From NCBI RefSeq assembly GCF_014066305.1, contig NW_023501087.1, positions 275,001-339,000 on the forward strand: a stretch of 64,000 bases of DNA, written 5' to 3'. The notes below the pieces were generated by a model that searched no databases, was not told the origin of the DNA, and worked only from the letters and a program-made list of their open reading frames with translations. This document shows, piece after piece, positions 53,023 through 64,000 of the stretch (position 1 is its first letter; each line of letters starts with the position of its first letter). The position numbers and the translations under genes were made by a program. Source of the DNA: Letharia columbiana (Eukaryota; Ascomycota; Lecanoromycetes; Lecanorales; Parmeliaceae).

Positions 53023-55344
53023 CTACATCCCCGTCCAGGAGAACTCGTAGTCGATGACCTTGTTGTGTCCTCTGATGGCTTCGTCCCCATGCATGTGCAT
53101 TACATCCGCCACTAGGTCATTAAGATTCTTGAATTCCTCGGAATGATTGGTCGCAGGTACGACCATGGACTTCTCGTTCACTGCGTTGGTGTCCATTTCT
53201 AACCGGCCAAAACCTGGATCACCAGCCATGTCCCTACGTTGATGTTCACTCTGAGAGATGCCCGCGACGTTTTCCACCAAATTATCACCGTCAATCTCCG
53301 AGCCATTGTTGACCACATTGCCAGCGATGTCCCTTAGCTCTGCAAAGAAGTCATCGCTCAAGTCTTCCTCTTGGGTCGTCCATTTGTTTGTCTCGAGATC
53401 AAAAATACTGTAGGGGTGTTTGCTTTGCCTGCGTATCTCGAACCCAGTCTTCCACCTCCGCCGGTATTGGATCATCTTTGTCGCTAGAACTTGATTCTGA
53501 GTCTGTAGTCTGATCCGATGCGGACTCGTAAATCTCAATGATCTCTCTGCCTGAGCTGATGTTGTTCTCGATGTCGAGACTCGTCAGTGCACCAAGCGTG
53601 CCGGATTGAACAGCATAGTACCCTTGTACCGCACCATTTTTGAAAGCTACATTCTGGTTCCACTGCCCTCGTTTTTTGCCACCCTCGGCGTTGTAAAACT
53701 TGTAATCCTGTGTAATGCTCCAAACACCTATGTACTTTCAAAGTCAGCATTGCTTATTCGTGGTAAGAAACTTGGTGCGCACCGCTCTCAAAATATTTCG
53801 GGGGAATGCATAAAATCCCCACCAACTCTCCTACAGCTCTACCCAGAGAGTATGTCATCGGAAGAACTTCCTTTTTATTGCGCGGCGAGCATGCGACAGC
53901 CTTTCGTGGCTTTGAAGCACTTTTAAGAAGAAAGGATCATCGCTTCCGGGCGTTGTCGGCATATTGACAAGAAGCCTAGATAGTGGGATATGTGATATTA
54001 TGGCCTTGTACTTGTTAGCTAACTCTGCAGATAGTGACAGAAGGCCTACTTCGTTGTCCACCCCGCCGAATATGAGGTATTCGCCCGCTCCTGTGTATCT
54101 GAAATCCGTCTTGAGCTTCAAATTATGAGCCTTCTCGACATTGCCTCTTTCATCTGCCTTGGTAAGATCAATGACTGCGATTGAGGCGTCCTCACCGCCT
54201 CTGAGGGCCCTGCTTAACAATGAGTACAATACCGTCGAAAAGTGTCTCAGCATATTGGGGTACAGATCAGGAAGGAATCGCTCCGAAATGAAGACATACA
54301 TATGCAATGCACGCATCGGGTTCTTGGTCGCGGAGACAAACTTGCTGGGTCGAGAATGATCGTGCTTCGTGATGTGATGCCTTCAGATTTTTGGAGTCAG
54401 GTTGTGTACTTTGAGATGGGAAGGGACTCATTACAGTGCTTCCCCACGGTAAAGTGTGACTTCCAGGTTTCGAGCGAGTGGAATGGTTGGGCAATTGAGA
54501 AAAGCGCCGGCTGAATGCTTTAGTTCATGAAGTAGATTACGTTCGATAAGATAACCAGTAACTCACCACGAATTCCCAAGACCGAGGAGTACGTGCCTTG
54601 CGATTGGCCAGTAAAAGCGCGGAAGCCGATTTGTGCCAACCTCTTCTCGGTGGTGAGACGTGGCATTTTAGCCTCTCTTGAATCCGGTGGGGTCAGAAGG
54701 CCATTGCCTTTTTGTCTGCCGTTGGATTTCGTGGGTGTCTTCGGAAGAAGGGTGAGCCCATGTACTGTCTTTGCATATGAGGCTGTCTGACAATCGTTGT
54801 CAGATAGATGTGGAAAGAAGTCGGTCCTGGCATCGTCAATTGAGTCGGTACGTTTTCTCTTGTGCCCTTGAGCGTTGTCCTTGTCGGACATCAAGGAGCT
54901 ATCACTAGCCTCCTTTGCGTGGAGGAGAATGCCGATTTCATGGGCCTTTTTTTCAAGTCCAGCTCGGGACACCATCTTTGCTCTATCATAGGGTGACAGG
55001 GTACTCTGTAATTTCTTGAAACCATTGCCTGCATTGAATCCCTTTTTTTGCATATCATTAAATTGGGTACTGATGACTGGCCTTCGAAGACCTCCACAAC
55101 GTCGAAGGTCAGACCTGTGAAAATGGTTGAAGACGGAAGTTTTCTCGTTCCAGTTATTGCTGTATGACTCAGCGAGCATAGCCAGCGTAAGTCGCTGTTC
55201 GAGCGTCCAACTGTGTTTGTACGTGGGGGTTGGGGTTTCGTCACGAGAGCCATCGCTCAAGGCTCTTGAGGCAGGTTTCAAAGTTGATGGTAGGTCTTCG
55301 TCATCGGCCTCAACTTTGACCGGAACGTTTGATTCCACGTCCAT
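53023..55344 (-). CDS. DUF7587-like fungal protein, two frame breaks
   Basis: Exons 55344-54567, 54510-54435, 54380-53783 and 53727-53023 can be joined. The first exon is a nuclear-looking region (SWTLEQRLTLAMLAESYSNN, a Myb-like helix block; HKRKRTDSIDD). The core reads LYRGEALHHITKHDHSRPSK, FVSATKNPMRALHMYVFISE, ASIAVIDLTKAD and FRYTGAGEYLIFGGV, the pattern I know from DUF7587 proteins, common in ascomycetes and sometimes placed near heterokaryon-incompatibility genes. The tail includes YKFYNAEGGKKRGQWNQNVA and an acidic end. Two single-base breaks are needed: one missing near 53940 (after DDPFFLK) and one surplus in the A5 run at 53401-53405 (before FDLETNKW). Function unknown. Confidence 0.6.
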
Positions 55345-56606
55345 CGGAAGGGATTTCGTAAGCAAAAGACTCGGTTCTGATTATAGCAAAGTGTGAATAT
55401 TCGAGCGTTATAGTCTGAAGAGAATGTGGCCGGAAGAATATTGGTTGGAGGATTTAATAAGAACGGACGAGGTGAGGTAAGGTCTATGTGATGATGAAAA
55501 AAGAGGGCTTAGGCAGTGACGCACTAGCAAGGGACTACTCGATCGCTTTCATAGTCATTCGGACCAAAGTCCGTGGGACCATGCTCATTCACATTCTTTG
55601 CTCTAATCATGAACCAGAAGGCAGGGTTCCGTGGCCATGACTCGTGCTCTCTTTCTGAGCTTACGGGCTGGACAAAGTCCATATCCATTCTTGCGGATCG
55701 GAGTACAAGCATAAAAGGAGAAGCCCGGGCAATGACCTTACAGCAAGCTGGATATTGAAGGTCATCACAGAAGCACGCTTTGATCCGGAGAAAGCAAGGC
55801 CAACGTGATTCTGAACTAGAAGCCGTGCTCACTGCCGGCAATTTGTACCCTTTGGATTGGCTTTCGAGAAGAAAATCAACCATTCTCGAATGAGCGTTCT
55901 TATTGCGTTGCTTTCATTTTTTGATATTTTCAAATTCAAGCGTGGCCTGACAGGGGCAATGCGAGACTTGACTGCAAGAATTTGATAAGGCTAGCCATAC
56001 CTGATAGGAACTACCAACACTCAAGAAGTTGTTCCCTCAATAAGAAATTTAATCTAGGACATTACAAGCAGAACACGTAACAGCTTATACAAGCAATACG
56101 AGGCGGAAATTTACGTGTCTCTGGGGTCAGATTGCACAACAGACGTTTTTTGAGAGAAAAAACAAGGCTGCATAGCAAGAAGACAAGCACTCAAACGGAA
56201 GGCAAGGCTCTGAGCCCAACAAACTCATCGATAGTATCACGGAACGAGGAGCGCACCTTGATGCGGAGGTTGTTTGGTAAATTGGTTGCATCTCCGCGAG
56301 AAAGACAGATTTTAACGAGGCGCTAGTGACCCACACATTTTTGTCGTCGCCATGCCCAGCGCAGTGCTCTTTTCACCCTGCAGTCCTCAAGCAAATCTCC
56401 ATCAGAAGCTGCTGCTTACACAAATCCTCCAGGACTTGCTCAACATGGAGTGGCCATCTTCGTGAGATGGATGGTTACAGGAAGCTGCAGCCGCCACAAC
56501 TAGCTTGATGCGCCTTCGATCCCAAGCAATCCGCAGAGCCTCAATTAAAAGTCCCGAGACACGCGACTGAGACATCAGGCAGGAATAGCCTCGAAACGCG
56601 TCGAGC
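55345..56606. other. Intergenic stretch
   Basis: Apart from the doubtful minus frame at 55524-55883, I see no coding signal or repeat. Confidence 0.35.
55524..55883 (-). CDS. Doubtful hypothetical protein
   Basis: An ATG-initiated frame of 119 residues (MVDFLLESQSKGYKLPAVST...) ends NDYESDRVVPC. The composition is unremarkable and no motif is known. It may be an exon or a chance frame. Confidence 0.22.
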   Translation of the reverse strand: MVDFLLESQSKGYKLPAVSTASSSESRWPCFLRIKACFCDDLQYPACCKVIARASPFMLVLRSARMDMDFVQPVSSEREHESWPRNPAFWFMIRAKNVNEHGPTDFGPNDYESDRVVPC

Positions 56607-56959
56607 ATGGACAACACAGAAGCTACCGAGTATTTACAGACTTTGCTGAACAAGAAGCTGTGCGTTTATACCAGTGATTCCCGGATGTTTAATGGGGACT
56701 TCAAGTGCACCGACAACGCGAGTCACCCTATCTACAGGCCATCGTATCGGCAGCTAACGTGTCTCAGGAGTGCAACATCATCCTGACTCAATCCTACGAG
56801 TACCGCGAACCCACTCCAAACGCTGTAAAAGCCGCAGCCGAATCATCTTCCGGAACATCCTCTACAGCGACCTTGAAGGTAGATATGACAAGCCGCTTTG
56901 TCGGGCTTATCGTGGTCCCAGGCCAGTACATTACAAAGATTGAGGTGGATGGTCCCTGA
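56607..56959 (+). CDS. NatC auxiliary subunit Naa38 (Lsm domain protein)
   Basis: Two exons (56607-56717 and 56768-56959) encode 100 residues with the bipartite Sm fold. Sm1 is YLQTLLNKKLCVYTSDSRMF plus NGDFKCTDNECNIILTQSYE; Sm2 is SRFVGLIVVPGQYITKIEVD. The VPG---I-KIEV ending is typical of Naa38/LSMD1, which supports the NatC N-terminal acetyltransferase, rather than of spliceosomal Lsm proteins. The 50-nt intron starts GCGAGT and ends CTCAG, with a GCTAACG branch site: a GC-AG intron. Without splicing the frame stops, and splicing exactly restores Sm1. Confidence 0.85.
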
Positions 56960-58298
56960 ACAGATTAATATTTATCTATCGACATGAGACATGCCACCTC
57001 TGAATGCACAGGTCATTCCATCACCAGATTCCGGAGATCCCTCCAGTGTCAGTAAGGTTATCAACAGATGCGTGGAAGTGCAGGACCTGAAGGCCGTCTG
57101 TCACACAAGGGTCCTCCTGGTCAGCATGACTGTATCACTGAGGTTTCAACACTCAGTCTTGTGTTTAATGCCATTCCAAACCTAATGCATTGGCTAGTGA
57201 CGAGGTAGTACACAGTGTCACGCCATCCAGATTCTCATTGGCTGTACTCAGAATCACTCCTGTCGTGGCCTAGAGGCACACTTCTATGTCAATCACCTAT
57301 GGCTTTGTAGTTCTCTGTGACCGCAAGCATAGGTAGAAAGCTGAATCTATTCTTCCGACACAAATCCAAACCTACATGTAGTTGAACTGTTCGTCTCGCC
57401 AAGCGCTGTAGTCTGACGCCTGATGCCTAACGCCATGAGCCTGTAAGAAAGCGAAAGAAAGAGGAAAAAAGAGAAGAGCCTAGACCGCATTACGGTTACT
57501 GATTATCCTGTCGCCGGCATCTGTGGAGAAGTCGTTGGCCGCTTCCCAAAAGCTTAATTTTCAGGCGATGACTTAATCAACCACCTCCCTCTTTTCGGCC
57601 TCTGCAACAACAATACCATCTGCAACATTACACGAAAGCGCTGTCGTGTCCTTGATCACCAACCGGCTTGACTCGCAAGTAGTTGAGGTACGTACTCTAT
57701 CTCATGTACTTCAGGCTGCAGACACTGCCCTGCTTAGTGAGGGGCACTTCGAGCAACTAACTAATCTTTCATTGTTCCTGCTCCTGCAAAAAGGCCAGAC
57801 ATACCTCACCAAGTGCATTACATGGCTCGCATTTGATCTTCCAACCCTCTCACCCATATTTACTACGCACAGCTGATTTATCCGCTGTACACAGCTTGTC
57901 CACTGCATTCCGCATTGCGCGGCCACCGAGCTGGATTATCACAAGACGCTTCATTCATTCTCCAACGAGGCTGGCAGAATCGCGAAACTTCACACAAGAG
58001 CCTTATGGTCCATTGCTGAACCTAGATCTCTGTGTCTTCTCTTCGCTTTATTCAAGCCCCCGTAACACGGCCTGAGCCCTGCCAATAACTACCAGTCGCA
58101 TTGCGCAAGGAAAGCAAAAGATAAGCCTAGGATTGGCCTACAAATCAAAATACCGAGGTGTGAAAACACGAAGTGAAGGAAGAGACCTTGGTTGTATTCT
58201 GAAGGACAACCAACCTCCAAAAGATTTCTCCAGCCGCACGTGCTACCCATCAACACTCGATTGGGGGAGAGTAAGTAGTTAAAAGTGAAAAGAGAAAG
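56960..58298. other. Long upstream region of the PPZ-type gene
   Basis: About 1.3 kb without a supported gene. Pyrimidine-rich stretches around 57560-57620 and 57830-58030 may be a long 5' leader or promoter of the phosphatase gene. Confidence 0.35.
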
Positions 58299-60046
58299 AT
58301 GGGCCAGCAGCCCTCGAAAGCAAGCGACGGCACAAGAACGCCTAAGAATGCTTCTTCAACATCTCTAGACAAATCCAGCGAAGGCCTTCAAGCTTATCCC
58401 TCTTTCAGCAAGTCGGACACCAAAGAATCCTCCCGATCATTTCGCGGCCTGCGATCAAAGATTCCAGGAGCTCAGAAATCGGACAGTCCAAGGAGCTCGT
58501 TTTCTCAAGCAGATGCAACAAGTGGCAATCTAGAGAGGGCCGACACAAGAGGATCAAGCAAATCTGGCGCCAGTGGAAAATCTGGAAGCTCGAAGCCTGA
58601 ACTAGATCCAGTGCCTCCTACAGTCGATGGCGACTCAGCAGCCCCAAGCCCACGACTGGAGACACCCCAGCCGCCGCCATCGCCAACCCTTTCCGCGTCC
58701 GTTGGCAAAGGACATAAAGCTATCAGTAGGGCACAACAGCAAGGCGAGGTGGACCATGTCTCGGACGGGCCGCCTACAGGCACCTTGCATCCGTCGCATA
58801 ACCAGCAGCCTAAGGAGTCTATACTAGTGAAGAAGAACGTCACCAATCCCGTGTCAGGAAAGGCTCCAAAGGCCCCCGCATCGCCATATCTCGGGGCTAC
58901 AGACGATGGAGCGATCATCTCCACCTCTCCGCGGATGGGTATCGGGGCTCTGAAGTCGATTGATCTAGATGAAATGATTACCAGGTTGCTGGATGCGGGC
59001 TACTCTACAAAGGTCACTAAAGCCGTATGTCTCAAGAATGCTGAGATCACAGCAATCTGTAACGCTGTGCGCGAAGTGTTTTTGTCACAGCCTGCCCTGG
59101 TTGAGCTTTCGGCCCCAGTCAAAATCGTAGGCGATGTGCATGGGCAGTATACCGATCTGATTAGGATGTTCGAAATGTGCGGGTTTCCCCCAAACGCCAA
59201 CTTCTTGTTCCTTGGTGACTACGTGGACCGAGGGAAACAGAGTCTGGAAACGATTCTCCTTCTTTTCTGCTACAAGTTGAAGTTCCCAGAGAACTTTTTC
59301 TTGCTCCGAGGCAACCATGAGTGCGCCAACGTGACGAGAGTTTACGGTTTCTACGACGAGTGCAAGCGCAGGTGCAACATCAAGGTCTGGAAGACCTTTG
59401 TTGATACTTTCAATTGTCTTCCAATTGCCGCCATTGTTGCAGGGAAGATCTTCTGTGTTCATGGAGGCCTTTCGCCGAGCTTGACGCACATGGACGACAT
59501 TCGGCAAATCGCCAGACCTACGGATGTACCTGACTACGGCCTGCTCAACGACCTGCTTTGGAGTGATCCTGCTGACATGGAGTCTGATTGGGAAGCTAAC
59601 GAGAGAGGTGTGAGCTACTGTTTCGGGAAGAAAGTAATTATGGAATTCTTGCAGCGGCATGACTTCGATCTTGTTTGCAGGGCGCACATGGTGGTGGAGG
59701 ATGGCTATGAATTCTTCAATGATCGCATCCTGGTCACTGTGTTCTCGGCGCCTAACGTAAGTCCCCATGATTTCTGTGAATTTCTAGCACGAGGCTGATG
59801 GCTGTGTAGTACTGCGGCGAGTTCGATAATTGGGGGGCGGTCATGTCAGTGTCTAGCGAGCTGCTGTGCAGCTTCGAACTTCTGAAGCCGCTCGACTCAA
59901 GTGCTTTGAAGAGCCATATCAAAAAAGGTCGAAATAAGAGGCAGAATATGCTGAACAGTCCGGTAAGTGCTGTTACCACGCATTGTCAAGATGGTAAAAA
60001 TTCTAATTCTTTACAGCCTGCCACGGTGTCCGCCCAAAGCTTTTGA
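58299..60046 (+). CDS. Ser/Thr protein phosphatase PPZ type
   Basis: Three exons (58299-59756, 59810-59962, 60017-60046) encode 546 residues. MGQQPSKAS fits N-terminal myristoylation as in yeast Ppz1. The first 230 residues are Ser/Pro-rich and disordered. The catalytic domain starts at about [20 protein letters not shown] and has all PPP metal motifs: [33 protein letters not shown], and the C-terminal [14 protein letters not shown] after intron 1. PPZ enzymes regulate potassium transport, salt tolerance and cell integrity. The short last exon ends PATVSAQSF. Confidence 0.93.
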
Positions 60047-60881
60047 TAGGCTGTTTCTGTAAAGTCTCGGATGAAGCAAATGGTCAATGTGCGAATCTCT
60101 TCTCTGTGAGTGGCGTTTGGTGATAAAGTAGCAATATTGGCAAGGCTCTGAGCCCCGAAAATTTACGCCGATACCCATATTCGAAAAGATTGAAAGAAGG
60201 AGAAGAAGAAAGGAGACAGGTGCAACTTGCGGGCCCGAGTACCAAGCGGGTTGTGCGAGTCGGTAGTGTTGGAGGTCACGTCATTGCATTGGTGCTTGCC
60301 GAAATACACACACCACTTCACACCATTACTACGATTGGATTGAAGCTTGCCCAATGACGCGTGTGGGATTGATGTCTCTGAATAAGGATGTATTCACTGA
60401 AAGCCTGCTTGTTACGCCAAAGCGTTGTCGTTCGACGTTACCGCATACTACGTTTCTTCTCCTTGTTGTTACTTCGAGTATGATCTATATTCAGCCTGGA
60501 ACAAGTCAGCTTTTCCTAAGATACTTTGTCGTCTTTGTAACAAAGCCTACGAGTACGATTGTTTTTCAATGTGGCCGCCTCGTGGCGCGGAAAGCACGTG
60601 CCTGTACTTGGTTTCCTTGAATCCTTGAATGAAAATCGACACATCACGAGAGCACAAAGCCAAGTCCTTTATCTTCGATGCTCACATTGTCCATCCCTTG
60701 TCTCTACTTCACCGGGTTGGCCTCAAGAGGAATGTCGTTGTATTGTCTTTGTTCCCAGAAGATGAAAAAGTGCCACGCGCTCCTATTTTTTCGCCAACCT
60801 TGTGCGCATTCCACCGTCTCCACAGCACACATCACTAAACCTTCAATATCATACTTTCCTGACCAGGCCCACGAAAAAAGA
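60047..60881. other. Intergenic stretch with no supported gene
   Basis: Only short overlapping frames are visible. It probably contains the promoter of the Cys-rich protein gene. Confidence 0.4.
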
Positions 60882-62010
60882 ATGCCCACCATGCAGCAAA
60901 TGCAAACGACCTTCAATGTGCGCATGGAACCCATCAAAACCCACGAGGATTATCCGAAATACGCTCGTTCAGAAACGAAGCCCGTCGTCCGCGCACGCCA
61001 TATCGTCGACCAAGGCGATATCAGCGACCACCCTTGCACTGCTTGTGTGGAACTCGAGCAAGATTGTTATCGTTGGGAGGGGACCTTTAGCAAATGCGCG
61101 TACTGTACGAGTAAGGATAAGAAGAGGGAGTTTTGCCATTTACCGGGGCAGGAGGCTTCATCGGTGCCGGAGAGGAGGAAGCGGAGGAAGATGTAAGTGT
61201 CCCCCGCCCGAAGAACGGATGAAAGCTTGTCGCTAACCGATTGATAGAATGGGGAACATATACGCTCCGGGCGGCGAGGCTGCGAGTACGGCTGATACGA
61301 TGATGTCTGGTACACTCGTCACCGGCGCGCTCGCTTCCGGAACGACACCCTTTCCCGGCAATCCCCATGTCCGGGACGAGGAGCGTGCGCGGGGGAGCAG
61401 CCCCAAGTCTCGATCCCGCCTCAGCCGTGACGGGGAAATCCGACACGCGGGTCCGAGCCCCCGCGGCCGCGGAGGCCGGTTCGGAAGCCACGCTGGAGCG
61501 CGTCACGGCGTTGGAGAACCAGGTCTCGGGTCTCGAGGCAAAAGCCATGGGGCTGCTCGTCAGGCTTGAAGAACTGACCTCGTGCGTCAGCGCCAGCTCG
61601 ACACCCCGACTGCAAGCCGCGGCCGGTGCGTCCCCGACGACCGGCAGTATCACGTTTGGAGATCTGCAAGCTCGACACCTCGCGGATGCGCGCCGCCGCC
61701 GCCCGTTCATGTTGCCACCGCGGCGCATCTCGCCACGAGGGAGTGGGTGGAAGGGCCGAAGACGCCGGAGCTCCCGGATGCATCGTCTGCTATGCAGGTT
61801 GCTATTAGGGAGAGGGTCGAAGAGCGGAAAACGCCACCAATGCCGGAGCATACGATTGAGCATCCGGAGGGGTATAGGCCGGTTAATTGCAGTTGTACGA
61901 TGCTGTGGTCGCCCGAGGTTGATGCGGTTATGCCGAGGGAGGCGAATGCTGGAGCTGATGCGAACGCGTTCCCAGTCGATGGTATTGCGAGCCGGGGGAA
62001 TCTGTTCTAG
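60882..62010 (+). CDS. Cys-rich plus coiled-coil protein of unknown function, frame-broken
   Basis: Exon 1 (60882-61192) carries a compact Cys motif: HPCTACVELEQDCYRW, then SKCAYCTSKDKKREFCHLP (C-x2-C-x6-C, then C-x2-C-x8-C), which I have seen in uncharacterised fungal proteins and which may bind zinc. An intron (61193-61247, GTAAGT...GATAG) leads to exon 2. After a frame change near a G5 run (about 61395), a coiled coil is clear: EATLERVTALENQVSGLEAK, MGLLVRLEELTSCV. A second change near the GCC repeat (about 61690) leads to HVATAAHLATREWVEGPKTP and MPEHTIEHPEGYRPVNCSC, stopping at 62010. The breaks lie in GC-rich low-complexity DNA and may be sequence errors. Confidence 0.5.
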
Positions 62011-62639
62011 GTCTTTTCATGTGTTTGTACTATTAGGCTTGGGTTTTGATCCGTTCTGGTCCTGCTGGCAAGGGCCGGAGATTAATAGATTCTGGGACCT
62101 TTTTCCTGTACCAAATATCAACTAATTCTCAGCTCCATGAGCCGCGTGAAGAGCATCTCTTTCCATTACTGCACTTACGTTGCTCCCTTCGATTTCGGCC
62201 TTTGATTCGCCGAATGCTGATGGGTAGATATCAATCCCTTGAATCTCCATCTTCGATTATTATTGTCCACTTCGGGCACTTCTTTGTCTAGACCATCGAG
62301 TTCGCACACGATTTTGATGTTCCCGTCCATTTCGGCTTTTGTAGAAAGGGTCAGCGTATCAAATTCTCTCTGCTACTCTATGTCAGTTCTCTAAGCAGTC
62401 CAATCAAAGTAAGATCAGAAAAATCAAGGTGCTGGCTGAGGATGAGAAAAAGAGTGCAAATTGCACACGTGGATAATCTTCCGCAGTAAAGGTTTAGCCT
62501 TATGCTTTTCGAAAGTCCTGGCGTGCCCCTATCTTCTAAAGACAGGCCTCGAATACGAAGTTAGGGCCAACTCGAACTCAAATCTTGGAAAAGAGACGTT
62601 AAAGTTAAAGGATTTCTTCCACTATTTCCCTAATACAAA

Positions 62640-62671
<32 letters not shown>

Positions 62672-62705
62672 AGAAAGATAGAAAAATCTCGTCGACCCTA
62701 GAAAG
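62011..62705. other. Intergenic stretch with purine microsatellite
   Basis: No gene is supported. An AAAG microsatellite (about ten units, 62638-62676) ends some 30 bp before the next start codon, inside its presumed 5' leader. Confidence 0.5.
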
Positions 62706-63655
62706 ATGCAGTCTTCCCTGTCTTTGCTCCACCTTATCAGCCTGCTTCTTTACGCTGCGATTCGGACCACAGGCCAATCTACAACCTCGCTGTTCGTCCC
62801 TGTGGAGTACCCTTTGAACTCTTTTTCGGCATCTGTCGTTGGCAATGTGAGCAGTTCTGCTTTGTGCGTCACGCTGTATACGGCCAAATCTGGCTAACCC
62901 GACATGTTCTCGGATAGGATGCATCGGCAACCACCTTCGTGTTCGACTGCGCCACTGATAAATCCTGCGGGCCAGTCACAGTGATCCAAGGTCCTTCGAC
63001 CGCCATCTTCACAGAAGCAGATCAGCCGTACGTTAGCCTCTTCCTGCGAACGTACTCAAAATCTAAAGGTTCAAGTACTGATTTAGTCGCTGATGACAAC
63101 AAAATTAGAATCACAACCGTGTGGAAGTGTGAGTTTACACCATCGATACCGACCGCGACTTGTCTCGTCACGTCGACATCTCCAGGCTACAGCTTTGCTG
63201 GCACCAGCACCTCTTTCTACCCATCGGAGTCGCCAGACGCGTTCCCCACCTATCTGGTGGAAATTACGGCAGGCTCCGTCAATCTAGCAACGATTTCAGC
63301 AACGACTTCATCCATGGTGGACATGGCAGCTGTGTCCGCATCAATACCTGCGATTACTTCTGACCTGCTTTCCCCTTCGTTTCGCGGCTCAATGGATGGT
63401 TCAGCGGACGCTACGAGCACTGCGGACTCGAGTGCAACAAGTCCGACTGCCACTGGAACGACAACATCGGTTGCTGGTCTTTCTAGCTCAAGCGCCGTTC
63501 TGACAAGCACAGAATCTTCGGCAACGAATTCGGAAGCGTCTTCGAGCGGTGCAATTGTGGGTCCCCAGAAGACTGGCACCGCAAGTTCTTCTAGAAGTCG
63601 AACGGAAACACTAAAAGCATTAATATTCATTCTATCTGTACTCTTTGGTCTGTGA
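62706..63655 (+). CDS. Secreted Ser/Thr-rich protein, probably GPI-anchored
   Basis: Two exons (62706-62846 and 62918-63655; intron GTGAGC...GGATAG) encode 292 residues. A signal peptide (MQSSLSLLHLISLLLYAAIR) is followed by a domain of about 120 residues with cysteines in FDCATDKSCGPV, VWKCEFTPS and TATCLVTS. A Ser/Thr/Ala-rich stalk (TADSSATSPTATGTTTSVAG) and a C-terminal hydrophobic tail (LKALIFILSVLFGL) after a small-residue region complete the pattern of a GPI-anchored cell-wall or surface protein. Many fungal surface proteins of this plan have no known enzymatic role. Confidence 0.82.
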
Positions 63656-64000
63656 ATAGGTCTCTTTTCAATTTGTGTATATAATGAAAATTGCAACAGA
63701 TGAGATCCAGTTGTGAAAAACGAGCGAGGATATTTCGGACACGTCAAAAAATTGTAAATCAGAGAAGAACGATTGCCATGGTTTTGATCGTCAGTGGAAA
63801 TCAGTCCACTTGACCATTAGAATGTACACTTTGACTGCATTGTGCAAATCATGGTAGCAACACATTCAGGCATCAAAATCTATCGGCATTCGTCTGCGCA
63901 ACAATCATTGCTGATAGTGGAATGCTCATCAATGCTCCCAGTACGCAGGCAAGCTGCCAGAACAGGTGGCAGTCGAGGTGATGCGAATCCTCAAAAGATC
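63656..64000. other. Window end, no supported gene
   Basis: The sequence downstream of the surface-protein gene shows no coding frame of note. Confidence 0.4.

Overview
This window is nuclear DNA of a filamentous ascomycete (Pezizomycotina). The evidence is short GT-AG introns of about 45-155 nt with CTAAC/CTGAC branch sites, a RID-type cytosine methyltransferase, fungal-only families (Spc7, Mtr2, cutinase, quinate permease, MpaB-type oxygenase, DUF3723, DUF7587-like) and AT-rich repeat remains. Two intron copies that look like introner-like elements hint at Dothideomycetes, but do not prove it.

Region 1-8.4 kb is a gene graveyard. It holds a frame-broken ankyrin array, an inverted 70-bp copy of one ankyrin unit, an N-terminal STAND/NLR fragment, a DUF3723 fragment, a decayed short-chain dehydrogenase and an unknown internally repeated protein gene with two frameshifts. 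Region 8.7-13 kb has a secreted amidase and a FAT1-type acyl-CoA synthetase. Region 13-16 kb is repeat-rich: a 165-bp MITE with perfect 34-bp ends and TA flanks, AT-rich tandem repeats and poly-A tracts. Region 16.8-23.6 kb has a cutinase, a Trm140-like tRNA methyltransferase and a quinate-type mini-cluster (quinate/shikimate dehydrogenase, a broken 3-dehydroshikimate dehydratase and a quinate permease).

Region 24.4-32.6 kb has an MCT-family transporter, a flavin-dependent halogenase relic, COQ10, a fungal multi-pass membrane protein and an MpaB-type ER oxygenase. A very low-complexity poly-A/poly-T stretch (33.0-33.4 kb), probably an assembly artefact, precedes a RID-like DNA methyltransferase. 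Region 37-60 kb is housekeeping: mitochondrial MetRS, Mtr2, a small membrane protein with no long ORF of its own, eL38, DNA polymerase delta subunit B, an uncharacterised fungal protein carrying an introner-like intron, Spc7/KNL1, uS17, a DUF7587-like protein, Naa38 (with a GC-AG intron) and PPZ-type phosphatase. The right end carries a Cys-rich/coiled-coil protein with frame breaks and a secreted, probably GPI-anchored Ser/Thr-rich protein.

Several conserved genes carry single-base frame breaks, mostly in homopolymers. At least one is in Spc7, which is expected to be essential, so part of the apparent decay is probably sequencing error. Exon boundaries were derived by hand from splice signals and reading-frame arithmetic.
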